Positions 23,401-35,445 of a DNA stretch of 64,000 nucleotides are shown here, piece after piece. Position numbers and translations under genes: made by a program. The stretch spans positions 2,184,340 through 2,248,339 of the forward strand of contig VJWN01000001.1 in assembly GCA_007644065.1 (NCBI GenBank), written 5' to 3'. The stretch's first letter is position 1, and each line of letters begins with the position of its first letter. The DNA is from Margaritispora aquatica (lineage: Eukaryota > Ascomycota > Leotiomycetes > Helotiales > Discinellaceae). The notes below the pieces were generated by a model. The model made no database searches. It was not told the origin of the DNA and saw only the letters and a program-made list of their open reading frames with translations.

Positions 23401-23614
23401 CAATTATCCATCTGCGGACAGACTCTGAACTCAGCTGCCGTTGCTGTCGGAACGAAGAATCTCTTCTAGCTCAAGCACAGAATTTGAAGCGCCTCGCTAA
23501 CTAGTTTCTGGACTCTTTAGACCGTGTTTTCCTCTGCGGCTATCCGCTCTTGATCATCGAACGCTGAATTGCACTCCTCCCAGACGACAAGACATCTGCA
23601 AATAATCAGTCAAG
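20425..23614. other. 3.2-kb intergenic region with the long G-alpha leader
   Basis: No protein gene is supported. The part next to 23614 has long CT-rich stretches and no downstream ORF other than the G-alpha gene, fitting a long promoter and 5' UTR. Frames up to 178 codons (22423-22959, minus) show no domain. Confidence 0.4.
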
Positions 23615-24928
23615 ATGGGTTGTGGTATGAGCACTGAGGAGAAGGAGGGCAAGGCCCGGAATGAAGAGATTGAGAACCAGTTGAAGAGGGACAAGATGAT
23701 GCAACGCAATGAGATTAAGATGTTACTCTTGGGTATGTCTACACCATCACCTGCTAGCATCTGCGCATATTGATATTTCTACAGGAGCTGGTGAATCCGG
23801 AAAGTCAACCATCATCAAACAAATGAAGCTCATCCATGAGGGAGGATACTCCCGAGACGAGAGAGAATCTTTCAAGGAGATTATCTTTTCTAATACTGTT
23901 CAATCGATGCGAGTCATTCTCGAGGCAATGGAGTCTCTCGAGCTTCCCTTGGATGACCAGAGAGCGGAATACCATGTTCAGACCATTTTCATGCAACCAG
24001 CACAGATCGAGGGCGACAATCTGCCACCTGAGGTCGGAAACGCAATCTCGGCTCTATGGAAAGATGCTGGTGTTCAGGATTGTTTCAAAAGATCAAGAGA
24101 GTATCAATTGAACGACTCTGCTAGATAGTAAGTTCGCCCTGCTAGCTTTGGAAATCCCTTCATCACAAGAGGAAACATGACGGCTTGCTTCGGAGTGAGA
24201 ACACTAGGTGCCATGCGTATAGGCCGACGTCCAATCGACTTTCAACCAAGTTTCGTTGCTAACACCAAGTTTTTACAGCTACTTTGATAATGTCGATCGT
24301 ATTGCTCAACCGGACTATATGCCAAACGACCAGGACGTTCTTCGATCTCGTGTCAAAACCACTGGAATCACAGAAACCACATTCATCATTGGAGATCTCA
24401 CATACCGCATGTTTGATGTTGGAGGACAACGGTCGGAACGAAAAAAGTGGATTCATTGCTTCGAAAATGTTACCACCATCCTTTTCCTCGTCGCCATCTC
24501 GGAGTATGATCAACTTCTGTTCGAAGACGAGACTGTCAACCGTATGCAGGAAGCATTGACTTTGTTCGACTCAATTTGCAACTCCAGGTGGTTCATCAAG
24601 ACCTCAATCATTCTATTTTTGAACAAGATTGATCGCTTCAAGGAGAAGCTCCCAACCAGCCCAATGAAGAACTACTTCCCAGATTACGAAGGTGGAGAGG
24701 ATTATGCTTTGGCCTGCGATTATATCCTTAACCGCTTCGTCAGTTTAAATCAACACGAGACGAAGCAGATTTATACCCATTTCACATGCGCTACCGATAC
24801 GACACAAATCCGTTTCGTGATGGCGGCTGTCAATGGTACGTTGGAAGCGTTTGCAATTGAGCCATTCTTACTAACTTGAATTAGACATCATTATCCAAGA
24901 GAACCTTCGTCTTTGCGGTCTCATTTAA
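23615..24928 (+). CDS. Heterotrimeric G protein alpha subunit, group I (Galpha-i-like)
   Basis: Four exons, 23615-23732, 23785-24127, 24279-24835 and 24885-24928, give 353 aa, the standard length. The protein starts MGCGMS, with the Gly2 N-myristoylation and Cys3 palmitoylation sites. All nucleotide-binding boxes are intact: P-loop GAGESGKS (40-47, split by intron 1), switch I RVKTTGI, switch II DVGGQRSERKKW, NKID and TCATDT. The C-terminus is CGLI, with the Cys four from the end that is the pertussis-toxin ADP-ribosylation site of the Gi class. It belongs to the group including Neurospora GNA-1, Magnaporthe MagB, Cryphonectria CPG-1 and Botrytis BCG1, which couple receptors to adenylate cyclase and control growth, conidiation, mating and, in pathogens, virulence. 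It should act at the plasma membrane with a beta-gamma dimer. Intron signals are canonical throughout (for example branch GTTGCTAACACC at intron 2). Confidence 0.97.
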
Positions 24929-26174
24929 GAATCATGCATGCGCTCCATGTATGCGAAATTTCCATTGCTTCGGACGGCGTTTATCTTACAAAATACGGCG
25001 GTTCTTTACTATACCAACAACTAGCATCCAGCACAATATCACATCCATAACTCCTAAATGGTTTAATGTCCGCTATGGGCTCTCGATAGAGACCAATCGA
25101 TGGGGGGGAAGATGGCGCGCTGCGATTGCTAGGAATGCTTGCTTCTCTTTTGCTTCCTTGTGACTATTTCATTTCATTCCAAGTTTTCTGTTAGTTGTTT
25201 TTGCGTTGCTATTTCTACTACCGGGTAGGGCAATGCTGGACAGTTTTGCTAGAGTGCATATTTTATGTCTAGGCTATGGTTTCCTCTTTATTCCTATTAA
25301 TGGCGGCGAGGGAAACTTGATCATGGAAGGTTGAATAGCGATGTGGTGCCATTAATTTTCTCTTGTGACGAGAGAAGTTTATCGGAGGACGTGGACGAAT
25401 GACGGTTGACGGATGCATGAGGGAAGTGTACTCTTGGGTTCTTCGAGTAGAGTGTTGTGTGGAAAGGGGGTTGCATGGCCGGGGGTTGCTACGATATGGG
25501 ATGGGCAGTGGAGGACAGGCAGGACTCGAGGTAGTAGCAGAATAGTGTGGCTCGAAGACATAAGCGTTAAAACCGAGTGGGCGTTTGTACTTTGCAAGTG
25601 AATGAGTTCCGTGAAGTTTGGTATGCTTATTATGTTCAAGGATTGTTCGAGGCATCGTTTCGCAATTTATGTAGGGTCGTCGTGCAAATTCGACAAGAAA
25701 CTTTCCTCTTAGGCATAAATCTTCCTCCATAGTGTAAATGCTTGATCACGATGCTTATTTTGTTGTACCTCTATAGTACTTGACAGATGTCTCATGTTGT
25801 ATGGTCTCACAGTTCAGTCTGGCATTGTGGATGATTGGTTCATATCAGGCAACCGCAACTCGCACCTTTGTCTTTTATACATGCATGTATGACAGTCCGA
25901 CTACATCTCATATCAAGTACCTAACCATCGCCCGTCTTATTCGTTATCTACTAACATATGAAATCGCTATCCATCTAAGAAAATATTCTGAGCCACTTGA
26001 GAGTTAGCTCCTGAAGTAACATTATATACCTCGCATTGCAAAACCAAGACGAGCCACAACTATCTCCCTACGCCTTCTGTTGAACTCTCATCATCATCAA
26101 CTCATTCATACTTAAGTACCTACCACGCACTCTCCAAGTTCCTCTCTTATAGCAAGACACCCTATCTGATCGAG
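24929..26174. other. Intergenic region, no gene seen
   Basis: Contains the G-alpha 3' UTR and the promoter of the small secreted-protein gene. A 153-codon minus-strand frame at 25269-25730 has no domain and looks like chance. Confidence 0.45.
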
Positions 26175-26671
26175 ATGCATTTGTCATCCTCTATCGTCCT
26201 CATGTTGGCGTGGGCGTGGTCGGCACACGCGCTCGTCACGCTACAGACGATACGGGACCTCACGAATACGACGGATGAGTGTCGTGAGCGTGTTGTTGCG
26301 CTGGGGAAGGTGTGGGATGTTGGAGGTGGGAGGAGAGAGGACCTAGTTGAGGCTGGAGTTGGAGCTCAGGTTGTGGTTGTGTCGACTGAGGAGCGTGCAA
26401 GTGAGAGTGGTGGTGGTGATGGTGTTGACAAAGAAGAGGTTGAAGAGGTGAGTTTGTGGTTTTCTTTTGGTTGGCTGTCTTTTATGTTTGCTTGTTTGTC
26501 TCTTTATGTCTTGTGTTGTGCTGTGCATTTGTGTTGGAAGAGCAGTTTGCTGGAGGGTGTAGGTTGTGCCATGGTGTGCTTGAGTTGGTGGTAAGGGGAG
26601 TGTTTGTGAAAGCAGAAGAGGAAGAGGAGGGCGAGAGAGACGGGGAATTTTTATGGCTGAAGAATATCTAG
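26175..26671 (+). CDS. Small secreted protein (tentative model)
   Basis: ATG 26175 opens with a clear signal peptide (MHLSSSIVLMLAWAWSAHA), then LVTLQTIRDLTNTTDECRERVVAL, a layout reminiscent of small fungal surface or HsbA-like proteins; this link is weak. The frame runs to a GTGAGT donor at 26448. One possible continuation is exon 26546-26671 (FAGGCRLCHGVLELVV, then an Asp/Glu-rich tail), giving 132 aa in phase. Alternatively exon 1 splices to the coding exons at 27064 and 27541, but no donor/acceptor pair I tried keeps phase. The first exon is well supported; the 3' end is not. Confidence 0.5.
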
Positions 26672-27063
26672 TGGACTGAGTGGGATGGACGGCTATGTCA
26701 CGAAGTCTTGTGAAGCAGAGTGACTTGAGATTTTGTGAGTTTAGCTCATGATGCACATGTGTGCTGGCGTTGATGCCGCAAGGTTCTGTCCTCGTAAGCT
26801 GTAAGAGGACGTTATATCAAGGGTCACATTGTCTCCTCTTCATCTCCTAGTATCGACTTCAATGAGTCGATGCGAGTTCACATAAGCATAGTCTTTCGAG
26901 AGCAGTTCGCCAAGTGGTCAAATGCTATTTCTTACATATCTTGCATAACAGCACATCTAAATTTTCCTTCTTCCTCAGCGCGAGAGCTAGCAGTCTCAAT
27001 GACAAACTTCAATTTTGTCTCTAGATACACACACAAAAGCTAACCCTCAACCCAACTAGACAG

Positions 27064-27681
27064 TAGCAGCAGCAATTCGCGTTATTTGCTCGTCCCTCCT
27101 CTTCGAGCTCGACAAGCCGCTTCTCTCTCCCTCCAACACCCTACCAGCTCCAACAAATGACGTCGACTCAACGCAATGCCAAACTGTGATTTCTGAATTC
27201 CACGCTTTCCTTGCCGCGACGGTCAGGTTTTTGCATGAGGTGCATGAACGGCAGATGTACTGGCAATGGAAGGCAGACAGTGGTGTCTTCGATGGTGTGG
27301 CGTGGATGCAGAGTCTGTGGGCCAGTCGGCGCGGGGTGAGTCTCTCCTTTTTACTTTGGTCTCTTTACTCTCCTTGAGTCGTATTGTTTCTTCTTCCTCT
27401 ACCCGTGGTCTCATTCTCGGTCTTGAGATGTCGAATCTCATGGTATGACAAGAGAAAGAATCATCTCACCGAGCGAGATGGAGATTTTATAGTGGTTACC
27501 TGACAAGCGAAGAAAGGAATGGCGCTAACGACAACCACAGAATACACAAGATAGAAGTTTCATCGAGCAGCAGATGGCCGTATATGGTGCAACGGGGTGC
27601 TTTGGGAAGAGCAAGGAGGTGTTGCGCAGTGATGTCGAGATCGTGGAATACTTGAATGACTTGATTGATACGTTTTACTGA
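27064..27681 (+). CDS. C-terminal exons of a small protein, 5' end unresolved
   Basis: Two exons joined in phase by a canonical intron (27336-27540: GTGAGT donor, GCGCTAAC branch site, CAG acceptor). They encode TQCQTVISEFHAFLAATVRFL and, after the intron, NTQDRSFIEQQMAVYGATGCF to EIVEYLNDLIDTFY and a stop at 27679-27681. The first exon probably begins near 27064, after an ACAG acceptor in phase 1, since no in-frame ATG precedes the coding stretch. A signal-peptide exon upstream is therefore expected, possibly the one at 26175. Two cysteines and an amphipathic-helix pattern are visible. No family recognised. Confidence 0.45.
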
Positions 27682-28678
27682 GCGGGTTTGCTGAGCGGTT
27701 GAGCTATTGAGTTTGTGAGCGTGGGAGCTAAGTGGCTAGACTGTCAAAATGAGGGTTCCACGTTATAATGTATAACATTTAGTAAGATTACAAGTATATT
27801 AGTGGGCTTGCTGAGGTCTTTGTGCTCCGCATGAGGGAGATTAATGTATTGATCAATAATGATTCTGGAGATTAATTCGGCTTTGAGGATCAATGAGATG
27901 GTCAGTAGGCGTAGTTGGAATGGTTAGCCTTTTCCCCTATTCATTCATTCGATATTCATTCTTCATACTTCGCAGCTTCCACAAAAAAACTCACCCACAG
28001 CCCATTTCCCCCACGGCATGTAAACTCCCTTCTTCCCTCTCGCATGGAAGCAAACACAACCCAACTGCTGGTACGGATCCTACTATGTGAAACTCGTAGG
28101 GATTTAGTGTCGTGAGGCGAATCGTCCTTATAGGATTACGTTAAAGCAGACCCCCCCCCCCCTTTTTTGGGGGGGGGTTGTGTGGGGGGTGGTATATATG
28201 TAATATTGTAAAGTTGTTTCCCTTTGCACGTATGAGGATACACATAAGCTCAGGGGAGAGAATGAAGTTCGTTCATTGCGGACTTTGCTGTCATTTTGTT
28301 TGTCGAGATGAGGGGAGGGGCTTGTTGGAGGAGGAATTTGGGAAATGGATTTGCTGTCGATGTTTATTGTCTTATTGTTACCACTAGTATTGACCCATCT
28401 TACTCGCCTATAACCATCCTGCGTTCTTCCGCTTTCCCGGAAGCCCTACTGCGTCACAACTAGACGATTCGATTCACAACGCCCAAACAAGTCCATCGAT
28501 AGAATCCAAGAAGTTCAACCAACACCATGCACCACCAGCTATACTGCTACATTACATATAGTGATCCTGGACACTGATCCACTTGAGCTAACTCGACCAG
28601 CCAGCTATGGTAATCTTACATAGCTTTGCAAGCCCTCCATATACTCGTACCAATCATTCCTCGCACAAAAGCCGCAGC
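27682..28678. other. Intergenic region between convergent genes, with a homopolymer hairpin
   Basis: Separates the small secreted-protein locus (+) from the Zn2Cys6 gene (-). No gene seen. The notable feature is the C/T/G homopolymer inverted repeat at 28151-28177. Confidence 0.5.
28151..28177. repeat. Homopolymer inverted repeat C12-T6-G9
   Basis: Twelve C, six T, then nine G in direct succession. The C and G arms can pair into a 9-bp all-GC hairpin with a T6 loop. More G-rich sequence follows (TGTGGGGGGTGG). It could form a strong secondary structure, or reflect a sequencing/assembly problem at a homopolymer. Confidence 0.9.
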
Positions 28679-31393
28679 TCAAGTATTCGTTGGCATGTAC
28701 TCGTTCCCAGCCATGGACATGTCTCCGTTTCCAAACAGTCGGAATAGAGTGCTCTGCCACGCATCAGCGTAGTGCTCGTTTCCGAACCATTGGCCATCGC
28801 TGCCATCCAAGGCTTCACTTCCTCCTACGCCGGCGGCGGCACCGTATTCATCAGGGACGACATTACGGGCAGATCCCGCCACACTGCCACTACCAACGCC
28901 AGTGACACCAGCAACACCGCCATTCCCCGCTGTGAAAATGACCATCCCGTTTCCATTTCCGCTCCCTTCCCCATCACTCACCATGCCACTCCCTAGATTC
29001 GCGCTCGAATTACCAAATCCACTCCCTAACGCCAATGCAATGCTATTCTGGTCGAAGATCGCCCAACTCTCGTCGTACAAGTCGACTGCGCTGAGCTCGG
29101 GTGCGGGGCGAGGCGTGTGCATGTTCTGCAGCGAGGACTCGAGCCGCGTGGCGAGTGTGTGTCGTAGGGATGGCGCGGGTTGGTGCGTTTGTTGGAGCAT
29201 GTTGAGGTGGGATTGGATTAGGATGAAATCTGTGAGGAAGATCAGTAAGATATTGAGATAAGAGTGTGTGATGGAGTAGTGATAGTAGTTGGTGGCTGCT
29301 TTGAGAGTATGGGTGATTCGTGAGCTAAGAGAGCTAGAAGTAAGTTTTGAAAATTGATTGAGGCATTCCGCTGGCCAGCAGCGAATACAGAGGGAAGAAG
29401 GTGGGCTTGTAGATATGGGAAGGGGTATAGAAAGTATCATGATGCCGATTTCTGGTGAAGATACGGAGAGGAAACCTACCATCTGGCTCACCAACACCAC
29501 CTTCGATACCTTGCAGAACGAGCAAAGCAGCCCACGTTATCATCTGAATTGTCAATAACCGTTATTGTTCAATAGAAAAGGGTAACTGACCACAAGATCC
29601 CAATTTGACCAAATCCCTTTATCCTCATTCTGCAACTTCAGTGTAGCTCGAGCAGAAATTAATAGCTCGTGTCGTTCAACAGACGCTACATTATTAGCAA
29701 AGAGGTCAAATCCTCGCGCTGGATGGTAAATCGACAGGACAAAGAGTCTGTGAAGACTGTATTGTCTGAAGACCATCAAGCTATCAAGATCGGGGTCATT
29801 AGATTCTAACACCATCAGCTCGTGATCTATCCTACTTGAGTGCCTCACTTACTGTTCCATAACACGAGCCAGTCATCTAACTGCCGCGCCCATTCTCGTA
29901 TCAGCTTGCCATCTGCATCAGTGAAGATGTAGGCAGGCTTGGGCGAGCCCACAACTTGGCTTGAAGAGATGAAAGACCAAATCGTTGGCAAGCCTCGGCC
30001 AGTGAAGTGACTCAGGCCGCTGTGCATCATTTGCGTCAAGCTGTAGAAGGGATCTTTTGCTGAACTCTGCAGTTGTCTTAGAGACGGCAGAGGAGCTTCC
30101 TTAGGCACGATTGGGCATGACATGTGAAGTGAGGCATGCTCAAGGTCGATGATCTGAACATCTCTTGAGCACTTGTTTTTTCTCTTTTAGTAAGGCTGGA
30201 AAACTCACCTGAAGACCAGAAAACAAACCTCGCCATTCGTGCGATCTCTCATCAATATGCACAGGGCAATGATCCAGCGTCAATCGATACCCCATTGAGA
30301 TCCATAATCCCGCAGTTTCTATGAACGCCTCAGAAATCAGACCAGCCAGGATCAGCCCGAGTACGTTCTGAAAAGCTCGCTGCTCCTCGCTAAGGTTCTG
30401 GCTCTCGTAACCGGTGGCATTGTGCCCAGCCCGGGAGAGGGCTTGAAGGGGAACTGCAAGCTCGGATATCGCACTGCATGTTGCGACGAAATATCCAGGT
30501 CCTAAGACCGCGAGTTCGGGCGAGGGATGATGCAGTGCTGATACGTAGAGAATGGCTGCGAGGAGGAGGGGAGTGGGTGTGGATGATGTTTTCTTCTTTG
30601 ATAGGAAATGCAAGCCAGGCATGTTCTTATGGAACCTATAGCATATCAGTTAGAATGAAGGGGGTGGTTTCAGTAGCTACGCTATACTTACGAGAGCCAG
30701 AGCTGTTTGATTACGGTTTGTGACCATATCTTCGGACTTTGCGGTGGTCGTGTTGTCATTTTCAGATGCTGAGCAGCAGTAAACACCCCATTGAAAGGGT
30801 TGTGCTCTTCCATGTCGGGAGGCCGCAGGGCCACATCGTCGTCGACGACGGATTCGGATGAAGATTCGATACCGAGTAGAGCTTCGATGGTTTGTAGTCG
30901 ACTCAGCACCATTTGGGGATCTAGAGAGGGTTGTTGGGTGCCCGACCCCGCCTTCTCAGACATCTGTCGCGTTGGACTCGGGACATCATGAACCACAGCT
31001 GCCTGTTTGGCTATTGTCAGGTTGGAATTTCATGCAAAATGGGCTCTCGCATTCAGGTTCCCTACATTCGCCCGAGGTTTGAAGATACATGGGGTCTGAC
31101 TCTGTCGACAACGCTTGCAGGAAGAACTTCGATCCGGATCAACTTCACATTTCATCTGACGGGCGTTAGAGTTTGATGTAACCACGTGGTATATATATAA
31201 GCGGATTGCAAATTCATTCACCTTCTGTCTCCGACAATTGACTGCCCCTAATCAGCTTCCAGTTCCATTGCATTTTTGCTCTCCAGCACGTGAGCACAGT
31301 GAGTGTTTAGGAAAGGCTAAGGTAAGATAGATTGTGCTCACCACAAGCTTTGGTGGGCTTTGGCCCGATGAGAGTGGGCGTATTGCTGGCCAT
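28679..31393 (-). CDS. Zn2Cys6 fungal transcription factor
   Basis: Nine minus-strand exons fit with consistent phases: 31393-31342, 31241-31222, 31155-31066, 31002-30692, 30635-30209, 30153-29853, 29805-29591, 29543-29480 and 29370-28679, giving 723 aa. The zinc cluster is split over three exons: Cys17, 20, 27, 37, 40 and 47 (C-x2-C-x6-C-x9-C-x2-C-x6-C), starting ACVNCRRQKMKC. A helical LSRLQTIEALLGI segment follows that may dimerise. The middle region has the fungal-specific homology layout (AFIETAGLWISMGYRLTLDH, HEWRGLFSGLQIIDLEHASL, RQYSLHRLFVLSIYHPARG). The C-terminus is a Gly/Ser/Asn-rich disordered tail that may activate transcription. It should bind CGG-type half sites as a nuclear regulator; target genes cannot be inferred from the neighbours. 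The last intron was chosen to give phase and a CCAG acceptor. Confidence 0.85.
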
Positions 31394-32721
31394 TACTTCA
31401 GGCCCACGAGGGGATGCCATACACGTGATGATATAAGAATAAGCAAAAAGAGCGTAAGATGCCTCTGATGCACAGTTGCACACTCGAATCTGATACCGGC
31501 TCAACTGGGCTTAACTGGCTGGCAGTCAATCTGAGATGGAATTGACAGGCACAGGGCACGATCCATGTTCGAATTCGGAGGAACAGTCTGGGTGGCGATA
31601 AGAGTGGAGCTCATCGTACAGTACTCGTACATTACATGACACCGCTGAAGTTGCATGCAGGCCCATCGATGTAAGTGAACGGAGTACTTCGTACAGTAAC
31701 GATAGTACGGTAATTGTACCACTTTAGGGCATTAATGTCCCTCCTGTTCATCATCTCCAGTTATGCGACATCAACTCCTCATGCCCTGGGGACCAGCGGA
31801 GTCAAAAGGACGCTCCACATGCAATGCACAGTTCTTTGCTTTTTTCTCAACTTCAGCAGGTTTGGATCTGCATAGAATGTGACAAAAAGGCAAGATCGGC
31901 AACGTCTGAACGCCCGATCCAAACGAGTGGAAGGAAAGCAACCTTGAATGACCTTGAATGACATTGATATTGGTTGATTGTGCAACTTTGAGACGATGTC
32001 TGAGACATACATGGCGTTATGGCGTTGAATAAGCTTAAGGTTAGGTTGTCCTGAGGAAGACCTGGAAAAGTACATGGCTACCCCGTACTTTGGACAAAAT
32101 TGTGTGCAGCAATTGACGAATAGGTAGGGTTCAGTGCATAGCCTACCTATACATCCAGTAGTATATGTGTTTATATCTCACTCCGATATTGACCACCATT
32201 GACCACCATATGAGCTGGACTCGGGGAAAGAAACTTCAAATTTTCACCGAGAATTTATTTGTATGGCTCTTGTTTGTCTTTTGTGTTGCGTGAGCTGTCA
32301 GTGCTCAGCAGCCAAATGGAATGGCAGATGTCCTCAGGTCGTTCGTTCGACTCCTATTATAGCTCAGACCTTTGTGAATATCTCGCTTGAAAAGCAAAGT
32401 CTGCCTTAGGTGAGAGAATATCAAGCTTAAAGCGGCTTTGAGGCTTGCGAATATCATTCTTCATATACAAGATTCACAACGTGATATGTTCGGAGTCGAC
32501 GATGCATCTGCATCTGGAATTTGGAATCTGGAAGCAACGCAAGCCTCATCTCACAATCAATCTGATCTCAAATGTCTCAGATTCCGGGCCGATGCAACAT
32601 CCGTGACCATGATCCAGGGAGGAGGACAAGTACTATATTTATTGTACGGAGCAGCTGTCGCAAGGGGCCTGGCTTCGAGTTTGTCGATTGTCATGCCAAA
32701 TGATCATTGTGCATCTATCTC

Positions 32722-32760
32722 ATGATTCTGATTCTGGTTCTGATTCTGATTCTGTTCCTG
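32722..32760. repeat. GATTCT-type imperfect microsatellite
   Basis: Repeated GATTCT/GGTTCT hexamers, followed by CCTGGTACTGATCCTGATCC variants. It creates runs of QNQNQN or ILVLIL in different frames, which explains several false open frames here. Confidence 0.7.
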
Positions 32761-32818
32761 GTACTGATCCTGATCCTTTTCTCCCAAAGAATGTGTTTCG
32801 TTTCCTCTCCACTTACCC

Positions 32819-32845
32819 TTCTTCTTCTTCTTCTTCTTCTTCGTC
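32819..32845. repeat. CTT trinucleotide microsatellite
   Basis: About nine CTT units on the plus strand. They produce spurious poly-Lys, poly-Glu or poly-Leu frames. Confidence 0.8.
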
Positions 32846-34297
32846 TTTCCTCCCATCACCTCGGCAGCGCCCATTCCCATGTTCAGCAGTACCAGTCTCT
32901 CCCTCCACTGCACTGGCTCGGTCTTTTCGTTCCATGCTACTACAAGTAGCTACTCCATCTATCCGATCAAGAGTTCGTTCGCATTGCAGTGACAAAGCGA
33001 AACAATGGGCCACTGAGAATGCCCATGATTCGCATCGTCATCATCGTTAACCAAACCAGGGCGGTGATTCGTCTTCTTAGGGTACCAACGCATGATACAT
33101 TGATACCATTGGGCTGGGATTTCACCACGTTTCTGCCCGACTTTCAAAGGTTATGGTGGTTCTGGTGGTTCTCATGGTTTTGAGTGGTTTGGTGGTTCGA
33201 GAAAAAACCACATAGCGTGTGCCCCGTCACCGCCTTGACCGACATATCCCCCCCCCTTTCCACTAGTACTACTTCAAGCATTCTCCTTGTACCCAGACTT
33301 GTACCAAGTGTCCTTTGCCGGCCAAAGCAAACTTACCACTTACCTATCCCATACCAATCCCTTCCCTTTGGCTCCGTATCACCCACCTGAGAGTCCTTCA
33401 GCGATTGCCACGCCTCACCTGGTCTTTATGCATATGAGCATTTCGGGTTCCCAGGTCGGATCTATGGTCCATTAACATCTCGCTGGACACCGCCCAATTA
33501 TGCCTGAAGGAAGCCACCCTTTTGTCACTACAGAGGATGGATGGCTTGTCGAACGCTGAGGACAACATGGGAGAACATGTAACTCTCGAGGGTAGTTCCC
33601 TGAAACTTCTCTTTAACTGAGTTGCCGAGTAGTTCATTTTGGTTGCTGTGCTGTATGCATTCTTTGCAGCTTTCGTCGGATTCCATGGTACTACCGGTAT
33701 AAACGATACTTTTTGGAAAGATCTTCGAACACCGAGTAAAATCTCGAACGTCATCTTGGAATCCTCAATTTCAGACCTACCTATCCGCCCATCTTTGTAG
33801 CAGTTGGCGAGTCATCCGTCGTCTTACCGGAAGACCATCTCATGTTGACACTTTCAAGTCGAATTCCGGACATAATTCCAGCCTAAGCTCCATGTCAATT
33901 CCTGGGACGCCCCGTTGCTGTCAAACTTGCAGACTTTCGACATTCCTTAAGATTGGCGCTTATAGCCTCGAAAGAAGGACGTTTGTCTCACCCAAGAGTC
34001 TATCACTTAGCCGCCTCACGTAGCAGCATCGAAACATCAAAGACTCGCCGTCTTTGCTTTGCGTCAAGTCAAAATTGGTCAGCTGTCCACCCCTCACCGC
34101 CCTACCTAGGTACTATCTGAAGCTTTAATAAACATCCTGGAAGACCCATACCTGCCGTGGACCAGTTATATCCCATTTCGGACTGCCAGGAAGGATCCAC
34201 CGACGACGTACTAGAATACCAGTGTGCTGTATTTCATTTCGTACTTTTGTACTTCTGTTTCTCTTTCCCTCCCATTTGCGGATTCTGTGAGTTAGCT

Positions 34298-35445
34298 ATG
34301 ATGGCATCAAGAAGAAGTATTCAGGTTCAACCTGACTATGGATATGGGCGTCCCGTCCCTGCTGGGGTTGTTGGTGCTTCGAGAAGGTGAGATACTTGAA
34401 GATTCGAATTGGAACATTGATGCTAATGAGCACATAGTAGTGCTTTTCAAGACATCCCTCAGGCAAGTTATGAGAATCAGTATTATCCCACCTCCAGGTA
34501 AGGACATCTGAACCTCAATGTATAAGAATGCCACTAAAAGTAGACCATTCAAGTGCCACATATTCTGCGGGTGTAACAACAACAAGCTACAGTCCAATCG
34601 CGACAACATCGACGGCTGGGTCATCTCTCATTCGCCCAGATTCAATGTATTCCCAAAATGGATACAATGTGGGAGCATCGTCTGCTCTTTTTGGTTCTGC
34701 CGGACCAGGATTCAATTCTTATTCCAGCCAAACCCCAAGCTGGGATCCACAGGGCAGGTCCTCTCCCGAGATGTATTTGGAAGATTTCATTACTTCACCG
34801 AGTCCATCGGATTATCCCCTTGATGGAAACAAGACCATCATGAAGTCAAAATCAGATGGGAAAGGTCATTCCCAGCAGAGGCGTCCTTCTAACAGAGATG
34901 AGTTTGATGGGCCACATCAATTCTTGCAACGACCACCTCCAGATTATATTGCCCAACAGGAAAGAGATCTACCGCATCTCCCAACGAATCTTGTTGTCCA
35001 CGAGCAAGATGCCATCCTTACATGTGTGAATGAGCGCCTGTCCCAGTGCGCGTTTGATTTTGTTGCAAAGTATCAGTTTCCTATTCCTCTCGCCAATGGA
35101 GAAATGCGTCCCGTGGAGCGACCATGCGATAGAGAATGGACTGAATGGGTGTACCTACTCAAGCGCCTTGCAACTAAGAGACGGATCCCAGCCAGAGTGC
35201 TCTACAATGGCCAGATCAAGCAGTTCATCACCATACTCGAAAACTCGCTTGAGATGAGACATGCGGCAAAGCACCAGTCTCGACCCCTCAAGGACGATCG
35301 AAATATCCTCCAATTGATCTCAGCAGGAATTCAGGTGGCGAAGATATTGCGTGATGCCATCGCAATGGAATATTTGGATCGATTATACGTTACTACCGAG
35401 AAACAGATTCAGGAGCGGACTGTGAGCCCCCGCTACAGAGCCTGA
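34298..35445 (+). CDS. Conserved-looking protein of unknown function
   Basis: Three exons, 34298-34386, 34438-34497 and 34554-35445, give 346 aa. The second exon may instead begin at 34441 (tandem TAGTAG acceptor), removing one Ser. The N-terminal 190 residues are low-complexity and rich in Ser, Pro, Tyr and Gly. From about 200 the sequence becomes ordered and helical: LVVHEQDAILTCVNERLSQC, FDFVAKYQFPIPL, REWTEWVYLLKRLATKRRIP, YNGQIKQFITILENSL and ILQLISAGIQVAKILRDA. No signal peptide or membrane helix is present. The C-terminal half looks like a fungal-specific conserved domain, but I cannot name it. Tyr/Gln-rich N-termini of this kind occur in nuclear and RNA-related proteins; that is only a hint. 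Confidence 0.75.

Larger units (their letters stand above)
31394..34297. other. 2.9-kb divergent intergenic region with simple repeats
   Basis: Lies between the divergent Zn2Cys6 gene (-) and the 34298 gene (+). It holds both promoters, a hexamer-like GATTCT repeat near 32722-32760, a CTT repeat at 32819-32845 and small tandem doublets (CCTTGAATGA near 31942; TTGACCACCA near 32190). No gene is supported. Confidence 0.45.

Noticed and set aside
32438..33050. Poly-Lys/Glu and QNQN-rich frames
   Set aside because: They arise from the CTT and GATTCT microsatellites.
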